Assembly (NCBI GenBank): GCA_964396715.1
Contig: CAYNFQ010000015.1
Coordinates: 1 to 31,187 of the forward strand
Direction: 5' to 3'
DNA length: 31,187 nt
From: CAYNFQ01 sp964396715
GTDB lineage: Bacteria > Patescibacteriota > Microgenomatia > Daviesbacterales > UBA10151
Shown: piece by piece, positions 6,869-14,218 of the stretch
Position numbering within the stretch: position 1 is the first letter of the stretch
Layout: each line of letters starts with the position of its first letter
Notes under the pieces: model-generated
Told to the model about the DNA's origin: nothing
The model's input: only the letters and a program-made list of their open reading frames with translations
Database searches by the model: none
Translations under genes and position numbers: made by a program

Positions 6869-8938
6869 TTATTGAAGGGATTGCTTCGCTTCGCTCGCAA
6901 TGACGAAAGGAGGAGCTTTTGGTTTTGTCCAGGAAGCAAATTTGCAGCCTGGATAATTTTTACAGCCATAAAATGTTTTACCGCGACGGGTATGGCGTAC
7001 CACAATTTCACCCCCATCCACAGGACACTTGACATTAATCTTTTCTTCCAATCCTTCTGTATGTTTACAATCCGGAAATCCCGAACAGGCCAGAAATTTT
7101 CCATACTTTCCTATCCTGATAATTAAATCTTTCCCGCAATCCGGACATTTTTTGCCAGCATACTCCACCACCATTTTAACTCGTTGAGCCTCTTTGGCAG
7201 TCTCTTCCAGTTTTTTTTCAAAAGGATCATAAAATGCTCTAATGGTTGGTCTCCACTGCCGCTCTCCTCTGGAGATTTCATCCAGCTCATCCTCCATTTG
7301 AGCTGTAAATGAGTAATCAAAAATATTAGGAAAATATTCAATTAAAAAATCACAAACAGCAAAACCCAAAGTGGTTGGAATAAATTTACGTTCCAGCTTT
7401 TCCACATAAAACCTATCCTGAATGGTGGAAATGATGGGAGCATAAGTTGAGGGCCGGCCAATCCCCAACTCCTCCAGTTTTTTGATAAGAGATGCCTCTG
7501 TATATCTGGGCGGTGGTTCTGTAAAATGCTGCTCAGGGATCAGTTGGATCAAATTAAGTGACTGGTTTTCGGAAAGTTTAGGTAAAACTTGCTTTTTCTC
7601 TTCTTCATTATCTTCTGCTTCTTTTCCATACAGCTTAAGCCAACCTTCGAATTTAATCACAGAGCCCGTGGCTCTTAGCAAATACACCTCGAAGGTGGGC
7701 TTTGACTCCTTCGAGGTGGATGGTGCTGCCGTCACATCCACAGTTGTCTGATCCAAAACAGCCTCACTCATCTGGCATGATACAAACCTTTTCCAGATTA
7801 AATCATACAATCTGACATGATCTTTGTTGAAATTCCCCTTCCCCCTTAACCCTTCACCCTTCACCCTTACATCCGTTACTCTGATTGCCTCATGTGCTTC
7901 CTGGATATTTTTTGATCTTGATTTGTAAACTTTTGGTGCTTTTGGCAAATACTGCTTACCTATCCCCTTTTCAATATAATCACGCACCATGCCGATTGCT
8001 TGATGAGATATATTAAAAGAATCTGTCCTCATATAAGTTATCAATCCATGTTCATACAAATTTTGCGAGAGCATCATGGTTTTTTTGGCTGACATTCCCA
8101 GTTTATTTGAGGCAGTTTGCTGCAGCGTGGAAGTAGTAAACGGCGGATAAGGATGACGTCTGGCTTCTCTTTGGGTAATTTTGGAAACGATATATTTGGC
8201 ATTTTTAAGGTTGGCCACATGCCCATCTGCTTCTTCCTTATTATTTATAGCCAATTTTTTCCCATTCTGCTCAATTAGGCTTGCAAGAAAACTTCCCCCT
8301 TCACCCTTACCGCTTTCCCCTTCTAACTCCGCTTCAATACTCCAATATTCCACAGCCTTAAAAGCCAACACTTCCCGCTCCCGCTCCACAATCAGACGCA
8401 AAGCCACAGATTGCACCCTTCCTGCAGATAAACCCTTTTTTACCTTTATCCAAAGAAGAGGGGACAATTTGTATCCAACAAGTCTATCTAAGATCCTTCT
8501 GGCCTGCTGCGCATCAACTAATTGGAGATTGATCTCTCGTGGATTCTTAAATGCATCCTTTATGGCTTCTTCAGTTATCTCATGAAACACCACTCTTTTT
8601 ATTTCAGATTTGACATTTGACATTTGAGATTTGAGATTTGAATTGCGCAGCAATTCTGCTATATGCCAGGCAATTGCTTCACCTTCCCTATCAGGATCTG
8701 TGGCCAGCCACAAAGTTTGAGCAGACTCTGCTTCTTTTTTTAATTCATTCACCCTCTTTCTTTTATCTCTGGGAACCACATATTGAGGTTCAAAATCATG
8801 CTCGATATCTACTCCCAAGTCAGACTTGGGTAAATCCCTAATATGACCCATTGAAGCCTCAATTTGATATTTATCACCCAAAAATCTTTGCAAGGTCCTG
8901 GCTTTGGTGGGTGATTCCACAATTACTAGGTTATTCAT
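6869..8938 (-). CDS. topA: DNA topoisomerase I carrying multiple repeat-derived inserts
   Basis: Type IA topoisomerase relaxing negative supercoils. The Toprim domain begins NNLVIVESPTKA (E8), with DPDREGEA at 81-88. The active-site Tyr is Y302 in LITYMRTDS; RPSTYAPII (495-503) and the AQMEDELDEI region (546-555) follow. Two C-terminal zinc ribbons: C598/C601/C618/C624 is complete, while the second (C638/D641/C659/C665) has lost one Cys. Five segments are repeat-derived: residues 99-113 (SNLKSQMSNVKSEI, period seven), 206-217 (EGESGKGEGG), 357-370 (VKGEGLRGKG), about 407-419 (a palindrome) and 679-689 (VIASEAKQSLQ). The frame is intact and catalytic motifs are conserved, so the enzyme is probably active. 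It lies downstream of the dprA operon in the same orientation. Confidence 0.96.
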   Translation of the reverse strand: MNNLVIVESPTKARTLQRFLGDKYQIEASMGHIRDLPKSDLGVDIEHDFEPQYVVPRDKRKRVNELKKEAESAQTLWLATDPDREGEAIAWHIAELLRNSNLKSQMSNVKSEIKRVVFHEITEEAIKDAFKNPREINLQLVDAQQARRILDRLVGYKLSPLLWIKVKKGLSAGRVQSVALRLIVEREREVLAFKAVEYWSIEAELEGESGKGEGGSFLASLIEQNGKKLAINNKEEADGHVANLKNAKYIVSKITQREARRHPYPPFTTSTLQQTASNKLGMSAKKTMMLSQNLYEHGLITYMRTDSFNISHQAIGMVRDYIEKGIGKQYLPKAPKVYKSRSKNIQEAHEAIRVTDVRVKGEGLRGKGNFNKDHVRLYDLIWKRFVSCQMSEAVLDQTTVDVTAAPSTSKESKPTFEVYLLRATGSVIKFEGWLKLYGKEAEDNEEEKKQVLPKLSENQSLNLIQLIPEQHFTEPPPRYTEASLIKKLEELGIGRPSTYAPIISTIQDRFYVEKLERKFIPTTLGFAVCDFLIEYFPNIFDYSFTAQMEDELDEISRGERQWRPTIRAFYDPFEKKLEETAKEAQRVKMVVEYAGKKCPDCGKDLIIRIGKYGKFLACSGFPDCKHTEGLEEKINVKCPVDGGEIVVRHTRRGKTFYGCKNYPGCKFASWTKPKAPPFVIASEAKQSLQ
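6879..6904. repeat. Half palindromic element forming the 3' end of topA
   Basis: GATTGC...GCAATGAC, the right half of the GTCATTGCGAG-type element. On the topA strand it encodes the last residues VIASEAKQS, a peptide that commonly arises where such repeats are translated. Confidence 0.75.
7685..7718. repeat. Perfect 11-bp inverted repeat inside topA
   Basis: CACCTCGAAGG (7685-7695), a 12-nt loop, and CCTTCGAGGTG (7708-7718). It encodes a Ser/Lys/Glu-rich loop in front of the conserved YLLRATGSV strand. The segment is longer than typical TopA at this point, so I infer an inserted palindrome. Confidence 0.65.
7836..7870. repeat. CCCTTNN heptamer array inside topA
   Basis: Five units CCCTTCC, CCCTTAA, CCCTTCA, CCCTTCA, CCCTTAC at exact 7-nt spacing. 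On the coding strand they read as AAGGG-type units giving VKGEGLRGKG. A TTAAGGG variant sits where a TGAAGGG unit would have put a TGA stop in frame. Confidence 0.85.
8290..8324. repeat. Second CCCTT-type heptamer array inside topA
   Basis: CCCTT begins at 8297, 8304 and 8318, with a degenerate CGCTT at 8311, all in 7-nt register. It encodes EGESGKGEGG in a beta-strand connection of the enzyme. Confidence 0.75.
8601..8642. repeat. ATTTGAN heptamer array inside topA
   Basis: Six exact-register units: ATTTCAG, ATTTGAC, ATTTGAC, ATTTGAG, ATTTGAG, ATTTGAA, 42 nt in total (14 codons). The peptide has period seven (SNLKSQM, SNVKSEI) and lies between the Toprim strand ending WHIAELL and the conserved RVVFHEIT. 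Confidence 0.9.
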
Positions 8939-8945
8939 TGTTACT

Positions 8946-9002
8946 ATTGTTACATTGTTACATTGTTAAAAACAATTCAACAATTTAGCAATGAAACAAT
9001 TT
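8946..9002. repeat. Octamer arrays in inverted orientation upstream of topA
   Basis: ATTGTTAC, ATTGTTAC, ATTGTTAA (from 8946) are followed by AACAATTC, AACAATTT, AGCAATGA, AACAATTT (8971-9002), both at 8-nt period. ATTGTT and AACAAT are complementary, so the block could fold into one long hairpin. It ends just before the topA start. Confidence 0.75.
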
Positions 9003-9019
9003 TACTTACCTTGTCAAGC

Positions 9020-9060
9020 CCTGCCTGCCCTGACTGCCGTCAGGCAGGCCGGCAGGCAGG
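9020..9060. repeat. Nested palindrome, intergenic copy of the pyrG repeat
   Basis: CCTGCCTGCC (9020-9029) pairs with GGCAGGCAGG (9051-9060), and inside it CTGAC (9030-9034) pairs with GTCAG (9039-9043). Positions 9021-9050 equal 5151-5180 exactly. It starts 3 nt beyond the stop of the 80-residue gene and could act as a transcript-end structure, although no T-run follows. Confidence 0.85.
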
Positions 9061-9062
9061 TT

Positions 9063-9305
9063 TCATTCAAAATCTGAATCCAGAACTTGAGGGTTAACTT
9101 TTTCCCACTCTGCCTTCAAATCAGTGGCTGCATCAAATTTAAAAGTCTGCGGACTTTGTGGTGGAACAGGAATTTGAGATGGAGTTGGCGAACTTTGGGA
9201 ATTAGGGGTAACCAGATTTGATATTCTATTTTTCTTTGACATTACATAATTTGCAACGATCGTTGCAAAAAGTGTTATGAGGATGATTAAAAATAATTTT
9301 TTCAT
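9063..9305 (-). CDS. Small membrane-anchored protein with Pro/Ser linker
   Basis: An 80-residue protein: an N-terminal hydrophobic helix (about 3-21, KLFLIILITLFATIVANYV), a short basic stretch SKKNR that favours cytoplasmic-side retention or a simple anchor, a linker rich in Pro, Ser and Gln (34-52), then a short acidic C-terminus ending DSDFE. No family recognised. Its start overlaps the stop of the 124-residue gene by 4 nt (ATGA), so it is translationally coupled to the HSP100-like operon. I infer a small extracytoplasmic partner of that system. Confidence 0.7.
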   Translation of the reverse strand: MKKLFLIILITLFATIVANYVMSKKNRISNLVTPNSQSSPTPSQIPVPPQSPQTFKFDAATDLKAEWEKVNPQVLDSDFE

Positions 9306-9676
9306 TCTTTGAGCACTGCCCCCACCTCTGTTTTTACCCTTAAAACTTTCCCTTTTAATACTTCCAGACTGGATTTAAGGCCTCCAACAGAGGAAAATTT
9401 TTGGGCCCGCTGATATGCAATTGCTTCTGCAGCATAGGTTACCCAATAATCTGCACTCTTTATCTCATCATCAATTCCCCCAAACGCTACCCTTGTTTCG
9501 GTTATCCCTTTCCTTCTTCTTACCTCATCCATGATAGCAGCCATCCTGGAAACATCCTCCTCAAACCTGCTACAAACTTTTTGGTTTACCTCATCCAGAC
9601 TGACCAATGCGAAAACAGGAGAGATCAATGGGAAAGATAAAATGAATGCAGCAAAGAAAAGATAAAGCAACCTCAT
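9302..9676 (-). CDS. Exported small helical protein
   Basis: A 124-residue protein with a clear signal peptide: MRLLYLFFAAFILSFPLISPVFALVSLDEV, with possible cleavage after FA-L near residue 24. The mature part is mainly helical (EDVSRMAAIMDEVRRRKGI, KSADYWVTYAAEAIAYQRAQKFSSV, LEVLKGKVLRVKTEVGAVLKE) with a single Cys. No family recognised. Its ATG shares one base with the stop of the HSP100-like gene (TAATG), and its stop overlaps the next gene by 4 nt. Tight coupling implies a shared function with the membrane ATPase. Confidence 0.72.
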   Translation of the reverse strand: MRLLYLFFAAFILSFPLISPVFALVSLDEVNQKVCSRFEEDVSRMAAIMDEVRRRKGITETRVAFGGIDDEIKSADYWVTYAAEAIAYQRAQKFSSVGGLKSSLEVLKGKVLRVKTEVGAVLKE

Positions 9677-12189
9677 TAAACTAATAATTCTACTCCTATC
9701 TTAAAAGTTTGTCCTTTAATTAGTTTATTTTCCAAAATCATTCTGGATAGTCTGGACTCCAAAGTATCCTGGATTAAACGGCGCAAGGGGCGGGCACCCA
9801 TGATGGGGTCAAAGCCGCGTTTGGATAACTCCTCCACCAGATCAGAATCAAACTCTACCAAATACCCTTTTTCTTTCATCTGATTTTGCAGTTGGGCCAG
9901 TTTCAATTGGACAATTTTTTGTAGGTCTTGAGGTGATAAGGGCTTAAAAATTACAATATCATCAAATCTATTCACAAGCTCTGGTTTTAAAACTTTAAGC
10001 AATTCATCATTAACCCCCTTGTCTATCTCCTCCAAACTCTTACCAGATTGCAGACCTTGGGCTATCAGTAATGACCCTACATTTGAAGTGGCAATAATGA
10101 TGGTGTTTTCAAAATCTATAGTTCTGCCTGCCCCGTCTGTTAATCTGCCATCCTCCAAAACCTGCAGGAATAGAGTTAAAATCTTCTCATGGGCTTTTTC
10201 AAATTCATCCAAAAGCAAAAGTGCATACGGCCTGTTTCTGACAGCCTCAGTTAATAACCCGCCTTCACCGGACCCGCCAATAAGTCTGACCACAGACTCT
10301 GGATTTTGATATTCACTCATATCAAATCGGGTGAAGGCCCCCTGGGTCTTAAAATATACATTAGCCAAAGTTTTAGCAAGCTCTGTTTTCCCTACTCCTG
10401 TGGGGCCGACAAACAGGAATGAGCCAATCGGCCTGCCATCATCTGCACTCATACCTGTGGCAGATCTCCTCAAAGCATCGGCAACTGCTTTCACGGCCTG
10501 ATCCTGACCTATCAACCTGGAGTGCAGTTCTTCTTCCAAGTTCAGCAGCCTTTGTTTATCAGTATTCCCAACTTCCATCAAAGGCACTTTAACTCTGGAG
10601 GAGATCACTTTTCTGATAACATCCTTGGTTACCCAACCGTTAACAGGTTCTGCCAAAGCCTCTTTCAAAACAGAGATTGCTGAGTCAGGCAACACCCTGT
10701 CCCTGATAAATTTTTGAGAAAGTTCCACTGCTGTTTTGATGGCGATGAAACTTACTCTGACCTTGGCCTTCTTTTGAGCTTCTATACTTCTGTATTCTAA
10801 AATATTGATGGTGTCCTCCAAAGTGGCCGGCGGCAGTTCAACTTTTCTAAAAATTCTGGCAAAAGAGCCGTTTTTTTCAAGGACATGATTATAATTCTGC
10901 GGTTCTGTTGTACCCAGAAATTGAAAGGTGTCCGATTCAAGATACGGCTGCATTAAAGAGTATAGATTCAAATTGCTGCCCACTTCTCCCACTCCCAATT
11001 CGTGAATTTCCTCAATCACAATAATCACATTTTGGGCAAACTCTACCTCTTCAAAAATAGTCTTCACCCTTTGGGCCAACTCACCTTGAGTTTTGACACC
11101 GGATAGCAGTTTTGTCAGATCCAAAAGAATTAACCTTTTGGTAGCCAAAGCCTCTGGTGCATCCCCCACCACAATCTGTTTTGCCAGATGTCTTATGATG
11201 GCGCTTTTTCCAGCTCCCGGCAGAGAAACTACCAAAACATTCCTGCCGGAGGATTGAGACAAAATATTGACCACATCCGAAACCACCCCGTTGCTTCTGA
11301 TAAAAGTGAAATCCCTATATTCACCAAGGGCTGCTTTTTTGGTAAGATCCTCGCCAATTGTATCCAGGGTAGGGGTTGGCGCCCCCAGCCATCCTCTGTT
11401 GACGCCTTTTAAGTGGTGAACGCTAAAGCGATCATCCCAGATCCACACCTTTCTCCAGATCTCTTTTTTCCGCTCCAGATAAAAAAGGGTTTTCTCAAAA
11501 TCGGCAAGCCTCAGATCAAGTTTCAATAAAAAATTATCAATGCCGGCAATTACCCTTAAGGCGGCTACAAATAGGTGTCTTGGTGCCAAATACTCACTGC
11601 CACAATTTTTGGCAAGCTCAAAAGCACCCTGCCCTACTTTTTCCCAATCAGCTATTTCAAAATCAGGCAGGCCGTTTAGCTGAATTTCCAGGTTTGCTAA
11701 AAGATCTACAACCTCCTGATTGGTTAGCAGTTTTTTAAAATTTAGGTTTTTTTTCTTTATTGCCGATGATTCCCAAAAATTATCTGTACCCACTTCCCAA
11801 ACTTTTTTGTGGGGATGGGTGAAAACATGGATTAAAAATAAGCCTAAACCTGACAGGAAAAGGCCTCTTGCCAGATATTGCGGTGTGTCAAATAAAGCAC
11901 TGATGGGCAAAACAAACCAGTATCCGGCTAAAACAACCACCAGCAAGGTTGCCAAAGCAAAGGCAAATAGCCCGATGAAAATCCTCGAAAGCCTGAACAG
12001 AAAACTTAACATCCTTCCCGTCAGCGTGGCATCATGAAAAAGCGGGGTAAATAAAAGGCGCCACATGAGGATCACTGCCAGATCTTCTTCCAGATAGAGC
12101 ATTAAATTTTTCCAAAGTCTGACAAAAAAGGCGATGCCTTCCGGATACCAGAATTCTAAAAGATGGATCGGCAAATGTAAGTATTTCAT
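9676..12189 (-). CDS. Membrane-anchored HSP100/Clp-like double AAA+ ATPase with altered pore loops
   Basis: An 837-residue protein. Hydrophobic segments lie at about 65-95 and 105-123, then a helical domain at about 150-245. D1 ATPase: Walker A LPGAGKSA (323-330) and Walker B VIIVIEEIHE (388-397), with Glu where Asp is usual. D2: Walker A GPTGVGKTE (595-603), Walker B LLLLDEFEKAH (657-667), sensor region IIIATSNVGS (697-706), VNRFDD (739-744), sensor-2 GARPLRR (798-804). The D1 pore loop expected as K-Y-x-G reads SGVKTQGE (363-370), without an aromatic. The D2 loop GxPPGYVGYEEGG is shortened to GGSGEGG (638-644). No ClpP-docking VGF loop follows TSNVG. It therefore looks like a membrane-bound remodelling ATPase rather than a ClpP-coupled unfoldase. 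It is coupled by 1-4 nt overlaps to small membrane and exported proteins. Confidence 0.85.
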   Translation of the reverse strand: MKYLHLPIHLLEFWYPEGIAFFVRLWKNLMLYLEEDLAVILMWRLLFTPLFHDATLTGRMLSFLFRLSRIFIGLFAFALATLLVVVLAGYWFVLPISALFDTPQYLARGLFLSGLGLFLIHVFTHPHKKVWEVGTDNFWESSAIKKKNLNFKKLLTNQEVVDLLANLEIQLNGLPDFEIADWEKVGQGAFELAKNCGSEYLAPRHLFVAALRVIAGIDNFLLKLDLRLADFEKTLFYLERKKEIWRKVWIWDDRFSVHHLKGVNRGWLGAPTPTLDTIGEDLTKKAALGEYRDFTFIRSNGVVSDVVNILSQSSGRNVLVVSLPGAGKSAIIRHLAKQIVVGDAPEALATKRLILLDLTKLLSGVKTQGELAQRVKTIFEEVEFAQNVIIVIEEIHELGVGEVGSNLNLYSLMQPYLESDTFQFLGTTEPQNYNHVLEKNGSFARIFRKVELPPATLEDTINILEYRSIEAQKKAKVRVSFIAIKTAVELSQKFIRDRVLPDSAISVLKEALAEPVNGWVTKDVIRKVISSRVKVPLMEVGNTDKQRLLNLEEELHSRLIGQDQAVKAVADALRRSATGMSADDGRPIGSFLFVGPTGVGKTELAKTLANVYFKTQGAFTRFDMSEYQNPESVVRLIGGSGEGGLLTEAVRNRPYALLLLDEFEKAHEKILTLFLQVLEDGRLTDGAGRTIDFENTIIIATSNVGSLLIAQGLQSGKSLEEIDKGVNDELLKVLKPELVNRFDDIVIFKPLSPQDLQKIVQLKLAQLQNQMKEKGYLVEFDSDLVEELSKRGFDPIMGARPLRRLIQDTLESRLSRMILENKLIKGQTFKIGVELLV

Positions 12190-12536
12190 TGTATTCTTAC
12201 TAAACTTCCTTCAGGATCAAGTTCCACAAAATGCTTGGCCCGGCCCTCCAAAAATGCCGCACACTGATTTTGAGAAAAGTCATCAATTTCCACTCTGGGA
12301 TTGTGAACAATATCCAACACCCAACCGGGCAGGAGGTCGTTGGTTAAACAAGGGCCGTTTGAAAAATCCTCACCTCTCATCTTTTTCTGGCGGTAAAAAT
12401 ACTGCGCCTGGGCAACAGCCGTGTCAATCTCGGATTGGGAAATAGATCCGGGAGTATTTGAGTTAATCAATAAAATCAAAGAGGCTGTCAGGACAATGAC
12501 TGTGAGTGAAAGAGTAAACAGTACTATTTTGGGCAT
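12186..12536 (-). CDS. Small membrane-anchored protein upstream of the Clp-like ATPase
   Basis: A 116-residue protein with an N-terminal hydrophobic helix (about 4-25, IVLFTLSLTVIVLTASLILLI) that is either a signal anchor or a signal peptide. A predicted extracytoplasmic part has two Cys residues (about 63 and 92) that could form a disulfide, around the segments QAQYFYRQKKMRGEDFSNGPCLTNDLLPGW and DDFSQNQCAAFLEGRAKHFVELDPEGSLVRIQ. No family recognised. Its stop overlaps the ATPase start by 4 nt, and it begins 18 nt after dprA. I infer a subunit or substrate of the membrane ATPase. Confidence 0.7.
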   Translation of the reverse strand: MPKIVLFTLSLTVIVLTASLILLINSNTPGSISQSEIDTAVAQAQYFYRQKKMRGEDFSNGPCLTNDLLPGWVLDIVHNPRVEIDDFSQNQCAAFLEGRAKHFVELDPEGSLVRIQ

Positions 12537-12554
12537 ATCTTTATTATCTCATCT

Positions 12555-13664
12555 TTAGCGTAATCTACAATAGTTGCCGCCACCCAAGTTTTGCACAAGA
12601 TGGGCAATTTCCATTTTCAAAAGGGTGGCGGAAATTTTAGCGGCATTTAAAGTTAGCCTTCTGCCTATCTCATCTATGTGCATGTTTTCATTTTCCAAAA
12701 TTTCCAGGACTTTTTTCTCATCATCAGAGAAATTTAGATCATTTGACATCTTGCCTGACGGCAGACAGGTTTGAGATTTGATATTTGACATTTGTCCTAT
12801 CCCCAGTTCATCTAAAATCTCTTTGGATTCAGTGACAGGCCTGGCACCTTCCCTGATTAAATCTATCGGCCCTATTGAAAGATCGGAGGTAATGGGGCCG
12901 GGAATTGCAAAAACATCCCTGCCCTGCTCCAGCGCCAGACGGGCAGTAATCAAAGAACCGGAATCTTGGGCCGCTTCAGTTACCAAAACTGCTAAAGATA
13001 AACCGGAAATAATCCTGTTTCTTGAGGGAAAATTACCCGGCATTGAGGGGTAGTCCGGTGGGAATTCAGATATGACTGCCCCAAAGGCAGAAACTATTTT
13101 TTCTGCCAAACCTTCATTTTCCGGCGGGAAGATCTTACTCAACCCCCCACCCAACACGGCAATGGTGCGGCCACCTGCCTCAACAGCTGTTTTGTGAGCA
13201 ACAGAATCAACTCCCCGGGCAAGACCGGAAACAATTGTTAATCCTGAATTCACCAGCCCTTTGGTAAATTGTTCTGTGACTGTCCTGCCGTATCCTGTTA
13301 TTTTTCTGGTCCCCACCACTGCAATGGATTTCTCGTCAGAGGGTAAAATTGCTCCTTTGTAGTAGAGGATGATGGGCGGATCATAAATTTGGGATAGTAA
13401 TTTGGGGTAATCCTCATCAAAAATAGTCATCCAGGAAATGCCTAATTTTTGGATGGACTCAAGGTATTGTTCCGGATCCAGCTTTTTTCTAACCTCCAGC
13501 AAAAGATCTACTGTGGGCTGTGGTACACCAATCTCCCTAATATCCCCGCCTTTTGCCTCCCAAGCCAACTTTGGATCTTTAAAGTAATCCAAAACAGCCT
13601 TAAGTCTGATCGGCCCTAACCCATCTATTGAGTGTAGAGCTAAAAGATATGGAATATTATTCAT
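12555..13664 (-). CDS. dprA: DNA processing protein DprA
   Basis: Loads RecA on incoming single-stranded DNA during natural transformation. The 369-residue protein has an N-terminal helical SAM-like region (1-75), the Rossmann-like DprA core with IAVVGTRKITGYG (114-126), VSGLARGVDSVAHKTA (145-160), TIAVLGGG (167-174), FPSRNRIISGLS (212-223) and the SGSLITA region (235-241), and a C-terminal winged helix (about 312-366, DEKKVLEILENENMHIDEIGRRL). Residues 290-310 between core and winged helix come from a composite repeat (MSNIKSQTCLPSGKMSND). It is first in the leftward operon leading to the membrane ATPase, with topA further downstream. DprA next to TopA is a common bacterial arrangement. Confidence 0.95.
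   Translation of the reverse strand: MNNIPYLLALHSIDGLGPIRLKAVLDYFKDPKLAWEAKGGDIREIGVPQPTVDLLLEVRKKLDPEQYLESIQKLGISWMTIFDEDYPKLLSQIYDPPIILYYKGAILPSDEKSIAVVGTRKITGYGRTVTEQFTKGLVNSGLTIVSGLARGVDSVAHKTAVEAGGRTIAVLGGGLSKIFPPENEGLAEKIVSAFGAVISEFPPDYPSMPGNFPSRNRIISGLSLAVLVTEAAQDSGSLITARLALEQGRDVFAIPGPITSDLSIGPIDLIREGARPVTESKEILDELGIGQMSNIKSQTCLPSGKMSNDLNFSDDEKKVLEILENENMHIDEIGRRLTLNAAKISATLLKMEIAHLVQNLGGGNYCRLR
12742..12797. repeat. Heptamer array split by a palindrome, inside dprA
   Basis: TTTGACA (12742), then 21 nt containing CCTGACGGCAGACAGG, then TTTGAGA (12770), TTTGATA (12777), TTTGACA (12784) and TTTGTCC (12791). All heptamers are in one 7-nt register, and the palindromic part equals exactly three units. 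The palindrome resembles the core of the pyrG repeat. Confidence 0.8.
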
Positions 13665-13675
13665 AATTTGGAACT

Positions 13676-13711
13676 AATTCATTATGTTCACGATCGAGAA
13701 CGTAATGAATT
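13676..13711. promoter_or_regulatory. Long inverted repeat between the PaaX-like gene and dprA, containing an operator-like core
   Basis: AATTCATTATGTTC (13676-13689) pairs with GAACGTAATGAATT (13698-13711) except one G/T position, with an 8-nt loop. The centre TTCACGATCGAGAA (13687-13700), read leftwards TTCTCGATCGTGAA, matches 12 of 14 bases of the palindrome in front of the PaaX-like gene. It covers the repressor stop codon and lies 11 nt upstream of dprA. It may be a second operator, a terminator, or both. Confidence 0.55.
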
Positions 13712-14213
13712 AAAAATTTAACTCCTTTGTTTCTAACACCTTCACCCAGTCACCTATTCCAACCTTATTAATATACTCTTTTAAGAGTTTAATACAATCC
13801 TTCTTACTGGCCCAAACACTGTTTTGAACTTTTTCAAAACCTAATTGTTTTAATTGATGTCGTAACAAATCTCTGGTATTTCTTCTTTTCTCCGGTATAT
13901 CCCAAATAATTACTCTCCATTTCCCATCCCATTTTTCATCTTCCAACCTCATCTTCGTCCATAAAGCCTTACTCTTACCTTTATCTGTTAACCTAAGTGC
14001 TAGTGTTTTATCATCAATAAAATCAATCAGACCATTTTCTCTAAGTCTTTTTAAGGCTGTAGCCAAGGCTGATTTATCTAATGGATATTCCCATCCATTT
14101 CCATAAGCATAATACCCTGGTTTATAAAGAAAATCTTCCATTCTCACATACCCATCAACTGATTTTTCCATCATTAAAAGGATAAATTTGGACAAACTCT
14201 TTCTTTTATTCAT
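13710..14213 (-). CDS. PaaX-like repressor with Cas2-like C-terminal domain
   Basis: A 167-residue protein. The N-terminal winged helix (about 5-75, KFILLMMEKSVDGYV... LATALKRLRENGLIDF... LRLTDKGK) is followed by a ferredoxin-like domain (about 92-165) with KWDGKWRVIIWDIPEKRRNTRDLLRHQL and LGFEKVQNSVWAS, typical of the PaaX C-terminal/Cas2-like family common in CPR genomes. Known PaaX proteins are transcriptional repressors. It is no evidence for CRISPR, as no array or cas1 is present. A perfect palindrome adjoins the -10 box of its own promoter and a near copy follows the gene, fitting autorepression and possibly control of neighbours. TATAAT ends 5 nt before the ATG, so the mRNA would be leaderless. 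Confidence 0.82.
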   Translation of the reverse strand: MNKRKSLSKFILLMMEKSVDGYVRMEDFLYKPGYYAYGNGWEYPLDKSALATALKRLRENGLIDFIDDKTLALRLTDKGKSKALWTKMRLEDEKWDGKWRVIIWDIPEKRRNTRDLLRHQLKQLGFEKVQNSVWASKKDCIKLLKEYINKVGIGDWVKVLETKELNF

Positions 14214-14218
14214 ACTTC

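Noticed and set aside
6868..7104. Upstream extension of the DUF4258 gene to an ATG at 7104
   Set aside because: The extra 79 residues are antiparallel-frame shadow of topA and the translated repeat (SLRAKRSNP); the ATG at 6867 fits the family start.
7661..7675. AGAGCC-cgt-GGCTCT hairpin in topA as another inserted element
   Set aside because: It encodes the conserved LLRATGS motif of topoisomerase I, so the symmetry is probably coincidental.
13710..14213. Cas2-like domain suggesting a CRISPR locus
   Set aside because: The protein has a PaaX-type winged helix in front of the Cas2-like fold, there is no cas1 or other cas gene, and no spaced repeat array exists in the window.
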